A DNA stretch of 64,000 nt. Origin: Sphingomonas sp. S2M10 (GTDB taxonomy: Bacteria; Pseudomonadota; Alphaproteobacteria; Sphingomonadales; Sphingomonadaceae). The translations under genes were made by a program, and so were the position numbers. Location of the stretch: the NCBI RefSeq assembly GCF_012650175.1, contig NZ_JAAILI010000086.1:104373-168372 (forward strand). The letters are read 5' to 3'. The notes under the pieces are model-generated. The model ran no database searches and was not told where the DNA came from. It worked only from the letters and a program-made list of their open reading frames with translations. Within the stretch, counting starts at the first letter, position 1. The number at the start of each line of letters is the position of its first letter. Positions 17,420 to 26,457 of this stretch are shown piece after piece.

Positions 17420-18262
17420 TCAGTCGCGCCCGATCGGGGCGAAAGATTTCACAACGCGATCAATCGCCTGCATCTGCTGAAGATAGCCGCTAAGTGCATG
17501 GAGTGGAAGGGCGCACGGGCCGTCGCACAGCGCCTTGTCCGGATCGGGGTGCGCCTCGAGGAACAGGCCCGCGATGCCGAGCGCGATTCCGGAGCGCGCC
17601 AGCGCGAACGCCTGGTCGCGACGGCCATCGGCGCTGTCGGTGCGGCCACCCGGCTTCTGCAGCGCGTGGGTCGCGTCGAACACCACCGGCGCCATCGGCT
17701 TCATCAGGTCCATGCCCAGCATGTCGACGACGAGGTTGTTATAGCCGAACGAAGAGCCGCGCTCGCACAGGATCACGCGATCATTGCCCGCTTCCTCGCA
17801 CTTGCGGATGATGTGCGCCATCTCGAGCGGCGCGAGAAACTGCGGCTTCTTCACGTTGATGACGGCGCCGGTGCGCGCCATGGCGACGACGAGATCGGTC
17901 TGGCGCGCGAGGAACGCGGGCAGCTGGATGATGTCTGCCACCTCGGCCACTGGTGCTGCTTGGAAGGGCTCATGCACGTCGGTTAGGACCGGAACGCCGA
18001 AGCGTTCCTTGACTTCGGCCAAAACCTCGAGGCCCTTTTCCATGCCGGGGCCCCGGAAGGACTTGATCGAAGAGCGATTCGCCTTGTCGAAGCTGGCCTT
18101 GAAAACATAGGGAATCCCCAGTTCCTTCGTCACCTCGACGAACTTCCCCGCGGTCTCCAGAACGATGTCGCGATCTTCGATCACGTTCATGCCGCCGATC
18201 AGCACGAAGGGCGCATCGTTCGAGAAGGTTACGGATTCGGACAGAACGATCTCGGAAGGCAC
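17420..18262 (-). CDS. kdsA: 3-deoxy-8-phosphooctulonate synthase KdsA
   Basis: KdsA condenses phosphoenolpyruvate with arabinose 5-phosphate to Kdo 8-phosphate. The 280-residue protein contains FVLIGGMNVIEDRD, YVFKASFDKANRSS, SFRGPGMEKGLEVL, PVLTDVHEPFQAAPVAEVAD, QLPAFLARQTDLV, VNVKKPQF-type INVKKPQFLAP and CERGSSFGYNNLVVDMLGM, all hallmark segments. It starts with GTG at 18262, preceded by AGGA 7 bases upstream. With kdsD and kdsB nearby, the locus encodes most of the CMP-Kdo pathway; only the Kdo 8-phosphate phosphatase is absent. Confidence 0.96.
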   Translation of the reverse strand: MPSEIVLSESVTFSNDAPFVLIGGMNVIEDRDIVLETAGKFVEVTKELGIPYVFKASFDKANRSSIKSFRGPGMEKGLEVLAEVKERFGVPVLTDVHEPFQAAPVAEVADIIQLPAFLARQTDLVVAMARTGAVINVKKPQFLAPLEMAHIIRKCEEAGNDRVILCERGSSFGYNNLVVDMLGMDLMKPMAPVVFDATHALQKPGGRTDSADGRRDQAFALARSGIALGIAGLFLEAHPDPDKALCDGPCALPLHALSGYLQQMQAIDRVVKSFAPIGRD

Positions 18263-18296
18263 GATAATTCCTAACTAGATTAAGGATGAACAGGGT

Positions 18297-20237
18297 TCAG
18301 ACGCGAAGCGCCTCTTCGTCGCAAATAACCGCCTGACCTTCCCGCGTCTCGGACCTGGCGGCTGCGACGGGACAGGCGGTTCCGACGGTGAAGTGCTTCA
18401 AGAACAGCTTCATCACGTGGCTAACGCCCTCCGGAGTTACCTCGCGAAGGTCTTCGCCGAAATAGCGCCCTCGATTGAAGTTGCCAGTGATTATTTCGAA
18501 GGAGGGAAAATATTCCACCCAGTCATGTGCTGCCGAAAGCTCCTCGGCTGCCACGCGCAGCGCCGCCTTGCTGTACGTCGTCGAAGTCAAAACATGGTTG
18601 GGCGCGTATGTAGCCTCGAGCGGGACCGGCGAAACGGTCAAGATGACGCGAGCGGAGGCATTAACGCTGCGAAGCTTCTTGAAAAACTGCGTCATTTCCA
18701 CAACTATTTCCGCTGCGGAATAGTTGTGGAAGCGGTATTTGGCGGTGTCCATTTCCCCACCCACAACGCCGGGAGCGAGCGGGAACACCGCACCGTCGGA
18801 CACTGCTTGCCAGCTCTCGGTTAGCCCGAGCGTAAAAACGAACACATCGAGCGATCGCCACATCTCGTTGACGCTCGCAAAATGTGCATCGCGGTCGCGC
18901 AGCAGGGATTCGACATCATGAAAGCCGTCCGGCTCTACTCTTGGGCGGAATGGATCCACGAGGCTCCCGTCACTCCGCGTCCAAGCCATGTCCTCGGGCT
19001 GAAACGCGCCTGCCGCGCGATCAAATAGCTGATTGAGTTGCGCTGCGGTGTAGATGTTGCCGTAGCGCGCCGAGAACGTGCCGAATTGGCGGTGGAGTCG
19101 CTCGGTTTCGTCTGCAGGGCCTTGTTCTGCGACGAAGTAGTTATACCCCGACTTGGAAAGCGCCTTTGCGATGTGCTGCGCAAAGCAACTACCTGCGGTA
19201 GCAATGCGGTCGTTTCGGCCGATACGCTTCATCGGCGGCGTCACGGGATCGAAATCCTCCATCCGTACCGAGGAAACGCCCTTTCGCCAGAACTGGCGAT
19301 CCGGCAATCCGCGATAAGGATGCGAACGGCCGGAGGATGCTGACTGCCGCTTTGCGTGATTATCGATGAGCTCCGCATAGCGCTGGTCATCCAGCCGTGA
19401 GCACTGCAGATCAGCAGGATCATACTGGTTATATACATCATAGCTCGCGGACACAAAGCTTTCCAGCGAATAAGCGGTTAGCTTGTCGCCATAGGCACGC
19501 TTCCCGCTAGGCGGCTTGAAGATATACTCGCCGTCGCAGCCGAAGGATTGGGCGAGCTCGGGGTAAATAGGCCAAATCATGTGTGTAGTTAGCTGGTCCG
19601 GAATCAGCCCTTCCGGGAAACGGAGCGCCGGCTGTTCACCCAGCTTCTTGACGAGCGCCCTTGCCAAGCCAGCGAGAACGATCGGCTTCGGGTGGTTTGG
19701 CGTGTGCATAAAAGGCGCGGATCGCATCCAACTGGCCTGCTCGGCGGCCAGATCGAGATCGCACTCCTCGGCGTCAGACGCCAATTCCGCCATCGCCAAC
19801 TGTAGATAGTCGAAGTAGCCCAGCCTTCGATAGCTGCTCTCGTTGAACAGCGTGATCGCCTCGTGGACAGGAAGCTTTGCCTTCCAAGCAGCGAATGCAA
19901 TCGCGGAGTTGCTATTGTGAAGGGGTGTGGAGATCAAACCCTTGGGGCCGCGCACGAACACGCAATCCGGGTGGAAGCCAGTAAAATAGACCGTCGGACA
20001 AAGAATAACTTCGCGCTCGATGCCCGCCTGCTGTAGTGCTGCTCGGACCCGCTTTTCCATAACCGTCTGCACGATCAAGGTATCGGCCGTGACAAGCTCG
20101 TCTAAAGAAATAATGCCGGTGTTTATTTCCCGAGAAAAACCAGGAAGGAATATGGCATTTGGTAGCATCGCGGCCAGATAATCGCTGAGAGGGCGCGCTT
20201 GGCAGTTGCCAATCACAGCGAAAGTCTTATTAGTCAT
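18297..20237 (-). CDS. WcbI-GSCFA two-domain protein
   Basis: A 646-residue protein. Residues 1 to about 230 resemble WcbI, a capsule-biosynthesis domain (TFAVIGNCQARPLSDYLAAM; the following segment with STPLHNSNSAIAF). From about residue 335 a GSCFA domain begins, with RIATAGSCFAQHIAKAL carrying the family name motif and FVFTLGLTESWQ further on; both are SGNH-hydrolase-like or acyl/glyco-modifying families without a settled reaction. The ATG at 20237 was chosen for MTNKTFAVIGNC, with GGAG about 13 bases upstream. Its base composition is visibly more AT-rich than the neighbours, suggesting a different origin. It probably decorates the capsule polymer. Confidence 0.75.
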   Translation of the reverse strand: MTNKTFAVIGNCQARPLSDYLAAMLPNAIFLPGFSREINTGIISLDELVTADTLIVQTVMEKRVRAALQQAGIEREVILCPTVYFTGFHPDCVFVRGPKGLISTPLHNSNSAIAFAAWKAKLPVHEAITLFNESSYRRLGYFDYLQLAMAELASDAEECDLDLAAEQASWMRSAPFMHTPNHPKPIVLAGLARALVKKLGEQPALRFPEGLIPDQLTTHMIWPIYPELAQSFGCDGEYIFKPPSGKRAYGDKLTAYSLESFVSASYDVYNQYDPADLQCSRLDDQRYAELIDNHAKRQSASSGRSHPYRGLPDRQFWRKGVSSVRMEDFDPVTPPMKRIGRNDRIATAGSCFAQHIAKALSKSGYNYFVAEQGPADETERLHRQFGTFSARYGNIYTAAQLNQLFDRAAGAFQPEDMAWTRSDGSLVDPFRPRVEPDGFHDVESLLRDRDAHFASVNEMWRSLDVFVFTLGLTESWQAVSDGAVFPLAPGVVGGEMDTAKYRFHNYSAAEIVVEMTQFFKKLRSVNASARVILTVSPVPLEATYAPNHVLTSTTYSKAALRVAAEELSAAHDWVEYFPSFEIITGNFNRGRYFGEDLREVTPEGVSHVMKLFLKHFTVGTACPVAAARSETREGQAVICDEEALRV

Positions 20238-20377
20238 GTGCTTTGACGCTCCACGTTCCAAACTCCTCGGGGCAAAGATTGGTCGCATAGCCCGAGACAG
20301 CAACGATGATCGAATATCTCGTTTAGGCACGCGGCATCTTTATTGGCGTCGCTGTGGCAAGCGAACGCGAGGGGTCC

Positions 20378-23300
20378 ATGTCCCGCGTTATTGACTTCCG
20401 TTCGCACCATAAGCAAGAGCCCCACTCGATGGAACAGGTTAAAAGTGCGCTATCCACGACGACCCCCCTTGCTGCCGGGGCCGACGAGGGTGAGGTCGGA
20501 AACGCGAAGCGAACCTGCCTTCTGATATTGGGAATGCACCGAAGCGGCACGTCCGCTTTGACCAGGACGCTCTCGCTTCTCGGCGCGGCATTGCCGTCGA
20601 CGCTGCTGGGCGAAGATGGTTCGGGCGTGGCGAGCAATCCGCTGGGTCATTGGGAGCCCGAAAGGGTCGTGGCGCTGAACGACGCGGCGTTGCAGGCGGC
20701 GGGTAGCAAATGGCGTACACCGTTCGGCGTGGACCCTAGCTGGTACGAGACCGGCGAGGCGCGCGCGTTTCGCGAGCGCGCCGTGGACCTGCTCGCCCGC
20801 GAATACGGGGCCGCCAGGCTGTTCGTGCTGAAGGATCCGCGCACCTGCCTGCTGGCGCCCCTGTGGCTGGGTGCGCTGGAGGATGCTGGCATCGCCGCGG
20901 CGCCGGTGCACGTCTATCGCAGTCCGGCCGAAGTCGCGGCATCGCTGCAGAAGCGGAACGACATCGATCCGCCGCTGGGCGAGCTTCTCTGGCTGCGCTA
21001 TGTTCTCGATGCGGAGCGGGCGACGCGGGGGCTGGTGCGCTGCCACCTCCGCTATGACAGCCTGCTCGTCGACTGGATGGGCACGGCGGAGCATGTCGCC
21101 GATGCGCTGGGGATTGCGTGGCCGGTCGCGCCGACGAGCGCGGCCCAGGAAATCGGTGCATTCATCGCGCCGTCGGCCCGGCATCATGTCGACGAACAGC
21201 CGAGCAGGGCGGTGGGCTCGGTCGACGACGTTTACCGGTTGATGAAGCGCTGGGCCGACAAAGGCGAATCGCGCGATGACTGGGCCGCACTCGATGCGGC
21301 GCGCGAAGATCTGGATCGTAGCGTCCGGATTCTGTCCGGCCCGATCGACGCGGCATTCGACCTGACGGCGAAGGCGGCGAAGCTGCGGAAAATCCGTGCC
21401 GGCCTCGATACCGAAGCGGGGGCGCTGCGCACCTCCAAGGACGCGCTGGAAGCCCGGGTAGGCGAGCTGGAGGGTGCGCTGGCGCAGACGGAGGCGGCGC
21501 GGCGGACCGACGAGATCGCGCTTGCCGAAGCGCGCACCGCCGGCGAAATGGTCGAACGCGAATGGAAATCGCGCCTCGCCGGGCTCGAGGCGCTGATCGC
21601 GGTCCTTCGCGAGAATGCCGACGCCGCCACCGCGCGGGCCGCGAGGCTGGAAGGCAGCCAGAACGAGCATCAGACCGCCCTTCTCGAAAGCGTCAAGAGG
21701 GCAGCGCAGCTGGCCGAACGGCTCAGCGTCGCCCAGGCCCAGCTGGGCCAGTCCGAAGTTCGTGCGAAGGAGCTCGAATCCGCGCTTGCCGGGGAGCGGA
21801 CGCTTTCAGCGGAACGGATGCAGCTGAAGGCGGAGGCGTTCGAAGCCGCGCTTGCCGGGGAGCGGACGCTTTCAGCGGAGCGGATGCAGCTGAAGGCGGA
21901 GGCGTTCGAAGCCGCGCTTGCACGCGAGCGAATGCTGCGGGAAGCCGTCGACGCTGCGGCTGCCGCTCGGCAGCAGGACGTGGATGCGCTGCTGCGCAGC
22001 GACGGGCGCAGGAGCGCCGTCGAGGAAGAACTTGGCAGGACGCTGAAAGAACGGTCGCAGGCGCGTGCGGCCCTGGCGGAGCTCACCGCGCAGCTCAGCG
22101 ACGCGAACGATCGCGCAAAGGCCTCTGCCGAGGAACTGGCGCGGATGCGCGCCCGTCTCGCCGCCGCGGAGGCCGGGCGCAAGGCGATGACGTCCGAACG
22201 TGACGCGCTGACCCGGAAGCTGGCCGAAGCGTCAAAGGCGAGTGCGGAGCGTGCGAGCCTTGCGAAGAAGCTGGCCAGCGCCGCCGCCGCGGAAAAGGCG
22301 CTCCGCGCGACCGTGTCCGAGCTGGAAGCGAAGGTGGAGGCGGGAACGCGCCTCGCCAAGGAGCGCCAGACCGCGATCGAGCATCTGCGCCGCGACCGGG
22401 CGGCAGCGGTCGCAAAGCGGGACGCGCGGATCGAGGCGCTGTCGGCCTCGATCCACAGCCTGGAGGCGGTGCAGACAGCCCCCCGGCACAAAGCGTCGCT
22501 CGGGAAGCGTATCGGCCAGCTGTTCGGCGCGATCACCGGCGGCCGGCGACGCGAGCAGGACGCGTCGGTCCGCAAGGCGGTGGAGGAAAGCGGCCTCTTC
22601 GACGTCGCATATTATCTTCGCCGCTACCCGGACGTCGCCGCCGAGGGGGTGGATCCGCTCGGTCACTATCTACGCCATGGCGGGCTTGAGGGGCGCGGAC
22701 CCAGCGCGGCGTTCAACGGCAAATTCTACCTCGAGCAGAACCCGGATGTTCGGGCGGCGGGCATGAACCCGCTGGTGCACTATATCACCTATGGTCGCGC
22801 GGAGGGCCGGCGCGCACAGCCCGATGCGGTGGCGCTGCCCAAGCGCCACGGGCTGCCCAAGTCCGGCGCGCCTTCCCCGGTGCCCGCGGCGCCGGCACCG
22901 GTCGCGCCGAGGCAGGCCGCGAAGCGCGCAGTCGCAGCCTCCCGGCCCGTAGAACCGGCGCCGCCGGCCGTTCCGCCGCGCCTATGGCGCGCGCGCGCGC
23001 CGCGATATGCCGCGCTGGCCGACGTGATCGCGCCCTGGTGCAAGACGTCCGACCTTCCCCTTGCGGGCGCGTTGATCTTGCGTTCGGCGGTCGTGGCGAT
23101 CGCGCCGCCGGTGCAGGGCGCGCCGCATGCCGCCCTGGACTGGCTCGCATATCTGGACGGCGACGCCGCACGTCCCGCCGCACCGGCCCGGGAGGCGGTT
23201 CGTCTCCGTCTGTGCGCGGGGACGGTGTCGATTGACGACATCTGGTTCGAGAACGACACGCTGCTCCACTTCCGGATCAGCTGCGCGGGCCGGGCTCCCG

Positions 23301-24913
23301 ACAACCGCCATTATGGTGCAAGGGTGTTTCAGGTCGACGCGCAGGGGGGGCTCGACATCGTCGGCGAGGCGGTCTTCGCCACGCCCGGCCTGCAGCGAGT
23401 CGCTGCGGCGGTCGTCAGCCATTTCAGGCCGCTGCTGGTCGTCATCACGGACGATGCGGGCGTCTATCAGGATGCGACGCTTCTCGCGTTTCCGTCATTG
23501 TGCCGGCGCGGCGCACATTTCGCCGAGCTGGCGGCGGCGCACCCCGATTCCACACCGATGGACGCGCTCGGCATGTACACGGCCGGGATCCTCGAGCAGG
23601 TCGATCCAGCGACGGACCATGCCGTGGCGCGTGTGCAGATCGATCTGGGCAGCGCCATTGGTACGGAGCCGCTCTTGCAGCCGGCACTGGCCGGCTGGCT
23701 CCAGCAACTGGGCGTGGCCGTCAGCGGGGCGGGCGGCGATGATGCCGCGTCGCCTGCCCGGGCGGCACTGTCCGATCAGCTACGCATGGCGGCCGGCGCG
23801 CCCGGCCCGATGCGCGTGACGGGAGGTCTGCTGAAGGTCCCGGCCGATTGCATTCCGTCGCTTTCGGTTTTGTTTGCGCGCTCGGGAGCTACCGCAGACG
23901 ATGATCGGGTGACGGCAATCGGTACCGGTAGCCTGGCGGCAGAGCCGCAATATGCTCTGTCCATCCCGCCGCGTTTCGCCGGCGCCTCCACGCCGGCAGG
24001 CGAGCAGGTGGTGCTGCCCTATCTGGCCGGCGATGGCGGGGCGGCCCGCGGCCTTGGCGCGCAACCTCTGGCGTTGCGACCATCGAGCATGCTTGCGTCG
24101 CAGGATCCGCGCCGGCTGTTCCCGGTCCCGATGGATGCGCAGCATCCCCTGCTCGCGCCGGAAGCAGAGCCTGCACGCATGTCCGTGATCCTGGACTGTC
24201 ATGACGCGGAAGAGGCCGGGCTTCTCGCCTGCGTCGAGGGCGTGCTCGCGCAGACGGGTGCGGACGTGGCGGAATTCGTTCTGATCGGAGCGGGGCGCAA
24301 CGATGCGGCGTCGCTGATCGCGCGCAACGCCTCCGCTGCCCGCGTGCAGGTGACGGCACCGGCGCAGGATGGACCTGCCACGCCGGGCATGTTGATCGCG
24401 GCCACCCGGTCTGCCGATAGCGAGCATGTGCTGTTTCTCCGACAAGGCGTGGTCCTGTCCGATCGCAGAACGGCGGCGGTGCTGGCGTCGATGCTCCGGC
24501 AGCCCGACATCTTCGCCGCCGGCTGCGCGCTCGCCAGCGACCTTAGCGGTCCGCGCGGACGCGCGGTGCAACGCCTCGTGTGTGGTTCCATGGCCATGGG
24601 CGAGGGGCAGATTGGCGAGGTCGATCTCGGCCACGCGGTCTTGCCGCTGCTGTTTCCGGTCGCGGCGCCGTCTCCTCGGCTCTATCTTGCCCGCCGCGGG
24701 GCCTGGATCGAGACGGCCGAGAAGCTCCAGTCCACCATCGACATGGACGCATTTCATCGGGCGGTCGCGCTGGAAGCGATCAAGGCCGGCGCGTGCAACC
24801 TCGCGACGACCTCGCTGACGGCCTTCGACCCGCTCGGGGCAATCGACACGCAGGTCGTGGAGGCAGACATTCCCCGCGATCGAACGACCGCCCTCCGGCT
24901 TTTCCGCCAATGA
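20378..24913 (+). CDS. Giant sulfotransferase / coiled-coil / degenerate glycosyltransferase protein
   Basis: About 1,511 residues. Residues about 45-300 look like a sulfotransferase-family domain with GMHRSGTSAL at the PAPS phosphate-binding loop and VYRSPAEVAASLQKR at the second site. Residues about 330-700 are a long Ala/Glu/Arg-rich coiled coil containing a near-perfect 22-residue tandem duplication. Residues about 740-810 hold two copies of a Y-x-x-x-PDV...PL-HY...G-EGR motif found in bacterial glycosyltransferases. After a Pro/Ala linker and beta-rich region, residues about 1265-1511 resemble a GT2 domain (MSVILDCHDAEEAG), but FLRQGVVL stands where acidic metal ligands are expected. The ATG at 20378 has GAGGGG nearby. 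The stop overlaps the next ATG. Confidence 0.75.
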   Translation: MSRVIDFRSHHKQEPHSMEQVKSALSTTTPLAAGADEGEVGNAKRTCLLILGMHRSGTSALTRTLSLLGAALPSTLLGEDGSGVASNPLGHWEPERVVALNDAALQAAGSKWRTPFGVDPSWYETGEARAFRERAVDLLAREYGAARLFVLKDPRTCLLAPLWLGALEDAGIAAAPVHVYRSPAEVAASLQKRNDIDPPLGELLWLRYVLDAERATRGLVRCHLRYDSLLVDWMGTAEHVADALGIAWPVAPTSAAQEIGAFIAPSARHHVDEQPSRAVGSVDDVYRLMKRWADKGESRDDWAALDAAREDLDRSVRILSGPIDAAFDLTAKAAKLRKIRAGLDTEAGALRTSKDALEARVGELEGALAQTEAARRTDEIALAEARTAGEMVEREWKSRLAGLEALIAVLRENADAATARAARLEGSQNEHQTALLESVKRAAQLAERLSVAQAQLGQSEVRAKELESALAGERTLSAERMQLKAEAFEAALAGERTLSAERMQLKAEAFEAALARERMLREAVDAAAAARQQDVDALLRSDGRRSAVEEELGRTLKERSQARAALAELTAQLSDANDRAKASAEELARMRARLAAAEAGRKAMTSERDALTRKLAEASKASAERASLAKKLASAAAAEKALRATVSELEAKVEAGTRLAKERQTAIEHLRRDRAAAVAKRDARIEALSASIHSLEAVQTAPRHKASLGKRIGQLFGAITGGRRREQDASVRKAVEESGLFDVAYYLRRYPDVAAEGVDPLGHYLRHGGLEGRGPSAAFNGKFYLEQNPDVRAAGMNPLVHYITYGRAEGRRAQPDAVALPKRHGLPKSGAPSPVPAAPAPVAPRQAAKRAVAASRPVEPAPPAVPPRLWRARAPRYAALADVIAPWCKTSDLPLAGALILRSAVVAIAPPVQGAPHAALDWLAYLDGDAARPAAPAREAVRLRLCAGTVSIDDIWFENDTLLHFRISCAGRAPDNRHYGARVFQVDAQGGLDIVGEAVFATPGLQRVAAAVVSHFRPLLVVITDDAGVYQDATLLAFPSLCRRGAHFAELAAAHPDSTPMDALGMYTAGILEQVDPATDHAVARVQIDLGSAIGTEPLLQPALAGWLQQLGVAVSGAGGDDAASPARAALSDQLRMAAGAPGPMRVTGGLLKVPADCIPSLSVLFARSGATADDDRVTAIGTGSLAAEPQYALSIPPRFAGASTPAGEQVVLPYLAGDGGAARGLGAQPLALRPSSMLASQDPRRLFPVPMDAQHPLLAPEAEPARMSVILDCHDAEEAGLLACVEGVLAQTGADVAEFVLIGAGRNDAASLIARNASAARVQVTAPAQDGPATPGMLIAATRSADSEHVLFLRQGVVLSDRRTAAVLASMLRQPDIFAAGCALASDLSGPRGRAVQRLVCGSMAMGEGQIGEVDLGHAVLPLLFPVAAPSPRLYLARRGAWIETAEKLQSTIDMDAFHRAVALEAIKAGACNLATTSLTAFDPLGAIDTQVVEADIPRDRTTALRLFRQ
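21780..21911 (+). repeat. 66-bp tandem duplication inside the coiled coil
   Basis: Two 66-bp units (21780-21845 and 21846-21911) differ at only one base (GGAACGG versus GGAGCGG). A third, diverged start of the unit follows. Each unit adds 22 residues (containing ALAGERTLSAERMQLKAEAF), so the reading frame and helical repeat are kept. Near identity suggests recent slippage or unequal exchange. Confidence 0.9.
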
Positions 24914-26457
24914 AGCTCGCGATTGTCATCCCCTCGGCGCAATATGTCGAGCAGGCCGGCGCCCGCATCCGCTATCAGCGCATGGCGGTTGCGCTCGAGG
25001 CACGCGGCGTCGCCATGACGCTTATCCCCATCGATTCGCTTCCCAAGCTCGCGGCAGGCTTCGCCGACCTGCTGCTGCTGAGCAAGTGCCAGGACGCGCG
25101 GGGCGTGGCGGCGACACATGCGGCGCGCGCCGCCGGTATCGATGTCGGCGTCGATCTGTTCGACGATTATTTCAGCCAGTCGACGGACAGTCGCTTCGCA
25201 AAGCAGCGCGCGTGGCTGCGGGCAGTGGCCGATGCCGCAACCTTCGCGCTTTGCTCAACGCGCGGCATGGAGGCGATTGCCCATCGCTACATGCCGGGGA
25301 AACCGGTGCATATTCTCAACGATCCGGCGATTCTGCCCGATGCCGACGCGCTGGCAACCGCGCTTGCCGCCAAGGCGGAGCAGGTCGTCTCCACGCGGCG
25401 TCTGCCGATTCTGTGGTTCGGCATGGGGGACAATCCCAATTTCCCGGTCGGGCTGCATGATCTGGCGGTGTTCGGGCGGGAGCTGGCGGCGTTTTCCGAA
25501 GCCGGGTACACTGTCGACCTCACCATCCTCACCAATATGCGGGCGCTCGTGCCGGAGACGCTGGCGGCGCTGCGGCAGCTTCCGATGGGCTTTACCATCG
25601 ACGTCTGGAGCGAGGAGCGTGAACGCCAGGCGCTCGCCGCCAGCTTCATCAGCTTTCTGCCGGTGAATGCCCAGAATTTCAGTATCGCGAAATCTCCCAA
25701 TCGCGCGTTGTCGGCGCTTACCGGGGGAACGCAGGTCCTCTCCGCGGGCTATCCGCTATATGCCGGCCTTGATCCCTTCCTCTACCGCGACGCGCGCCTG
25801 ATCCTTGCGGATCTGGAGGATGGCAAGCTGCGTAACGGCGCAGCATCCGTCGCAGCGTTGATGGAGAAGGTGACCAGCGTGGCGTCGCCGGATGGCGAAG
25901 CCGACATGCTGTGTCGCTTCTTCGCGGACGTCAGAAGCCGGCCGGCTTCCCCCGCGGATTCAGCGGCAGGAGCGTCCGCGATCCTGCACGGGCATCAGAG
26001 CAGCGGCGCCGTCCACAAATTTGCCCAGGGGCAGGCGTTGCTGTCGTTCGGATCGCCGTTCACGCCGGGCGGCACCGCGTTCGACGCACATTGGGGCTTC
26101 TTCGGCGAGGCCAAGACGCCGGCCCTGCGCCTTTCCAAGACGATGGTGGCGCGCCTACCGGCATCGCTGGCACGCCTCGCGGTGCCGGCACCGGCATCGC
26201 TCGGCAAGGGGCCGCCGATGGTGCTGCCGGAGGCCGCGTCATCCACAGGCCTGTCGCTGACTGCGATACAGCCGTTGCTGACGCGCAGCGCCTTCGACCG
26301 GGTAATGCTCTACCCCCGCGTCATGGAACAGACCAAGTCACTATATCGCGACCTTTTCGGGCCGCTCACCTTCACCGAATCCGAACTGGACGCCGTACTT
26401 CAAGCGGCGAGCTTGCCGGAAGCATCACCGCAAGGGACCAACCCGCGTGTCGCATGA
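24910..26457 (+). CDS. Glycosyltransferase-like protein of the capsule locus
   Basis: A 515-residue protein. The N-terminus (MKLAIVIPSAQYVEQAGARI) and segments such as DVGVDLFDDYFSQ, RLPILWFGMGDNPNFPVG and NFSIAKSPNRALSALTGGTQVL resemble the GT-B fold, with K-S-P-N-R...GG in the donor-binding region. The last ~150 residues are an extension of unknown role. The ATG at 24910 overlaps the preceding stop as ATGA and its own stop overlaps the next start, so translation is coupled throughout. The sugar transferred is unknown. Confidence 0.7.
   Translation: MKLAIVIPSAQYVEQAGARIRYQRMAVALEARGVAMTLIPIDSLPKLAAGFADLLLLSKCQDARGVAATHAARAAGIDVGVDLFDDYFSQSTDSRFAKQRAWLRAVADAATFALCSTRGMEAIAHRYMPGKPVHILNDPAILPDADALATALAAKAEQVVSTRRLPILWFGMGDNPNFPVGLHDLAVFGRELAAFSEAGYTVDLTILTNMRALVPETLAALRQLPMGFTIDVWSEERERQALAASFISFLPVNAQNFSIAKSPNRALSALTGGTQVLSAGYPLYAGLDPFLYRDARLILADLEDGKLRNGAASVAALMEKVTSVASPDGEADMLCRFFADVRSRPASPADSAAGASAILHGHQSSGAVHKFAQGQALLSFGSPFTPGGTAFDAHWGFFGEAKTPALRLSKTMVARLPASLARLAVPAPASLGKGPPMVLPEAASSTGLSLTAIQPLLTRSAFDRVMLYPRVMEQTKSLYRDLFGPLTFTESELDAVLQAASLPEASPQGTNPRVA

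Noticed and set aside
20252..20256. GGAAC on the minus strand before the WcbI-GSCFA gene
   Set aside because: No CGTT at 16-17 bases and too close to the start codon, so not an EcfG promoter.
24580..24909. N-terminal extension of the glycosyltransferase frame before 24910
   Set aside because: It lies within the end of the preceding gene in another frame; ATG at 24910 overlaps the stop in the usual ATGA way.
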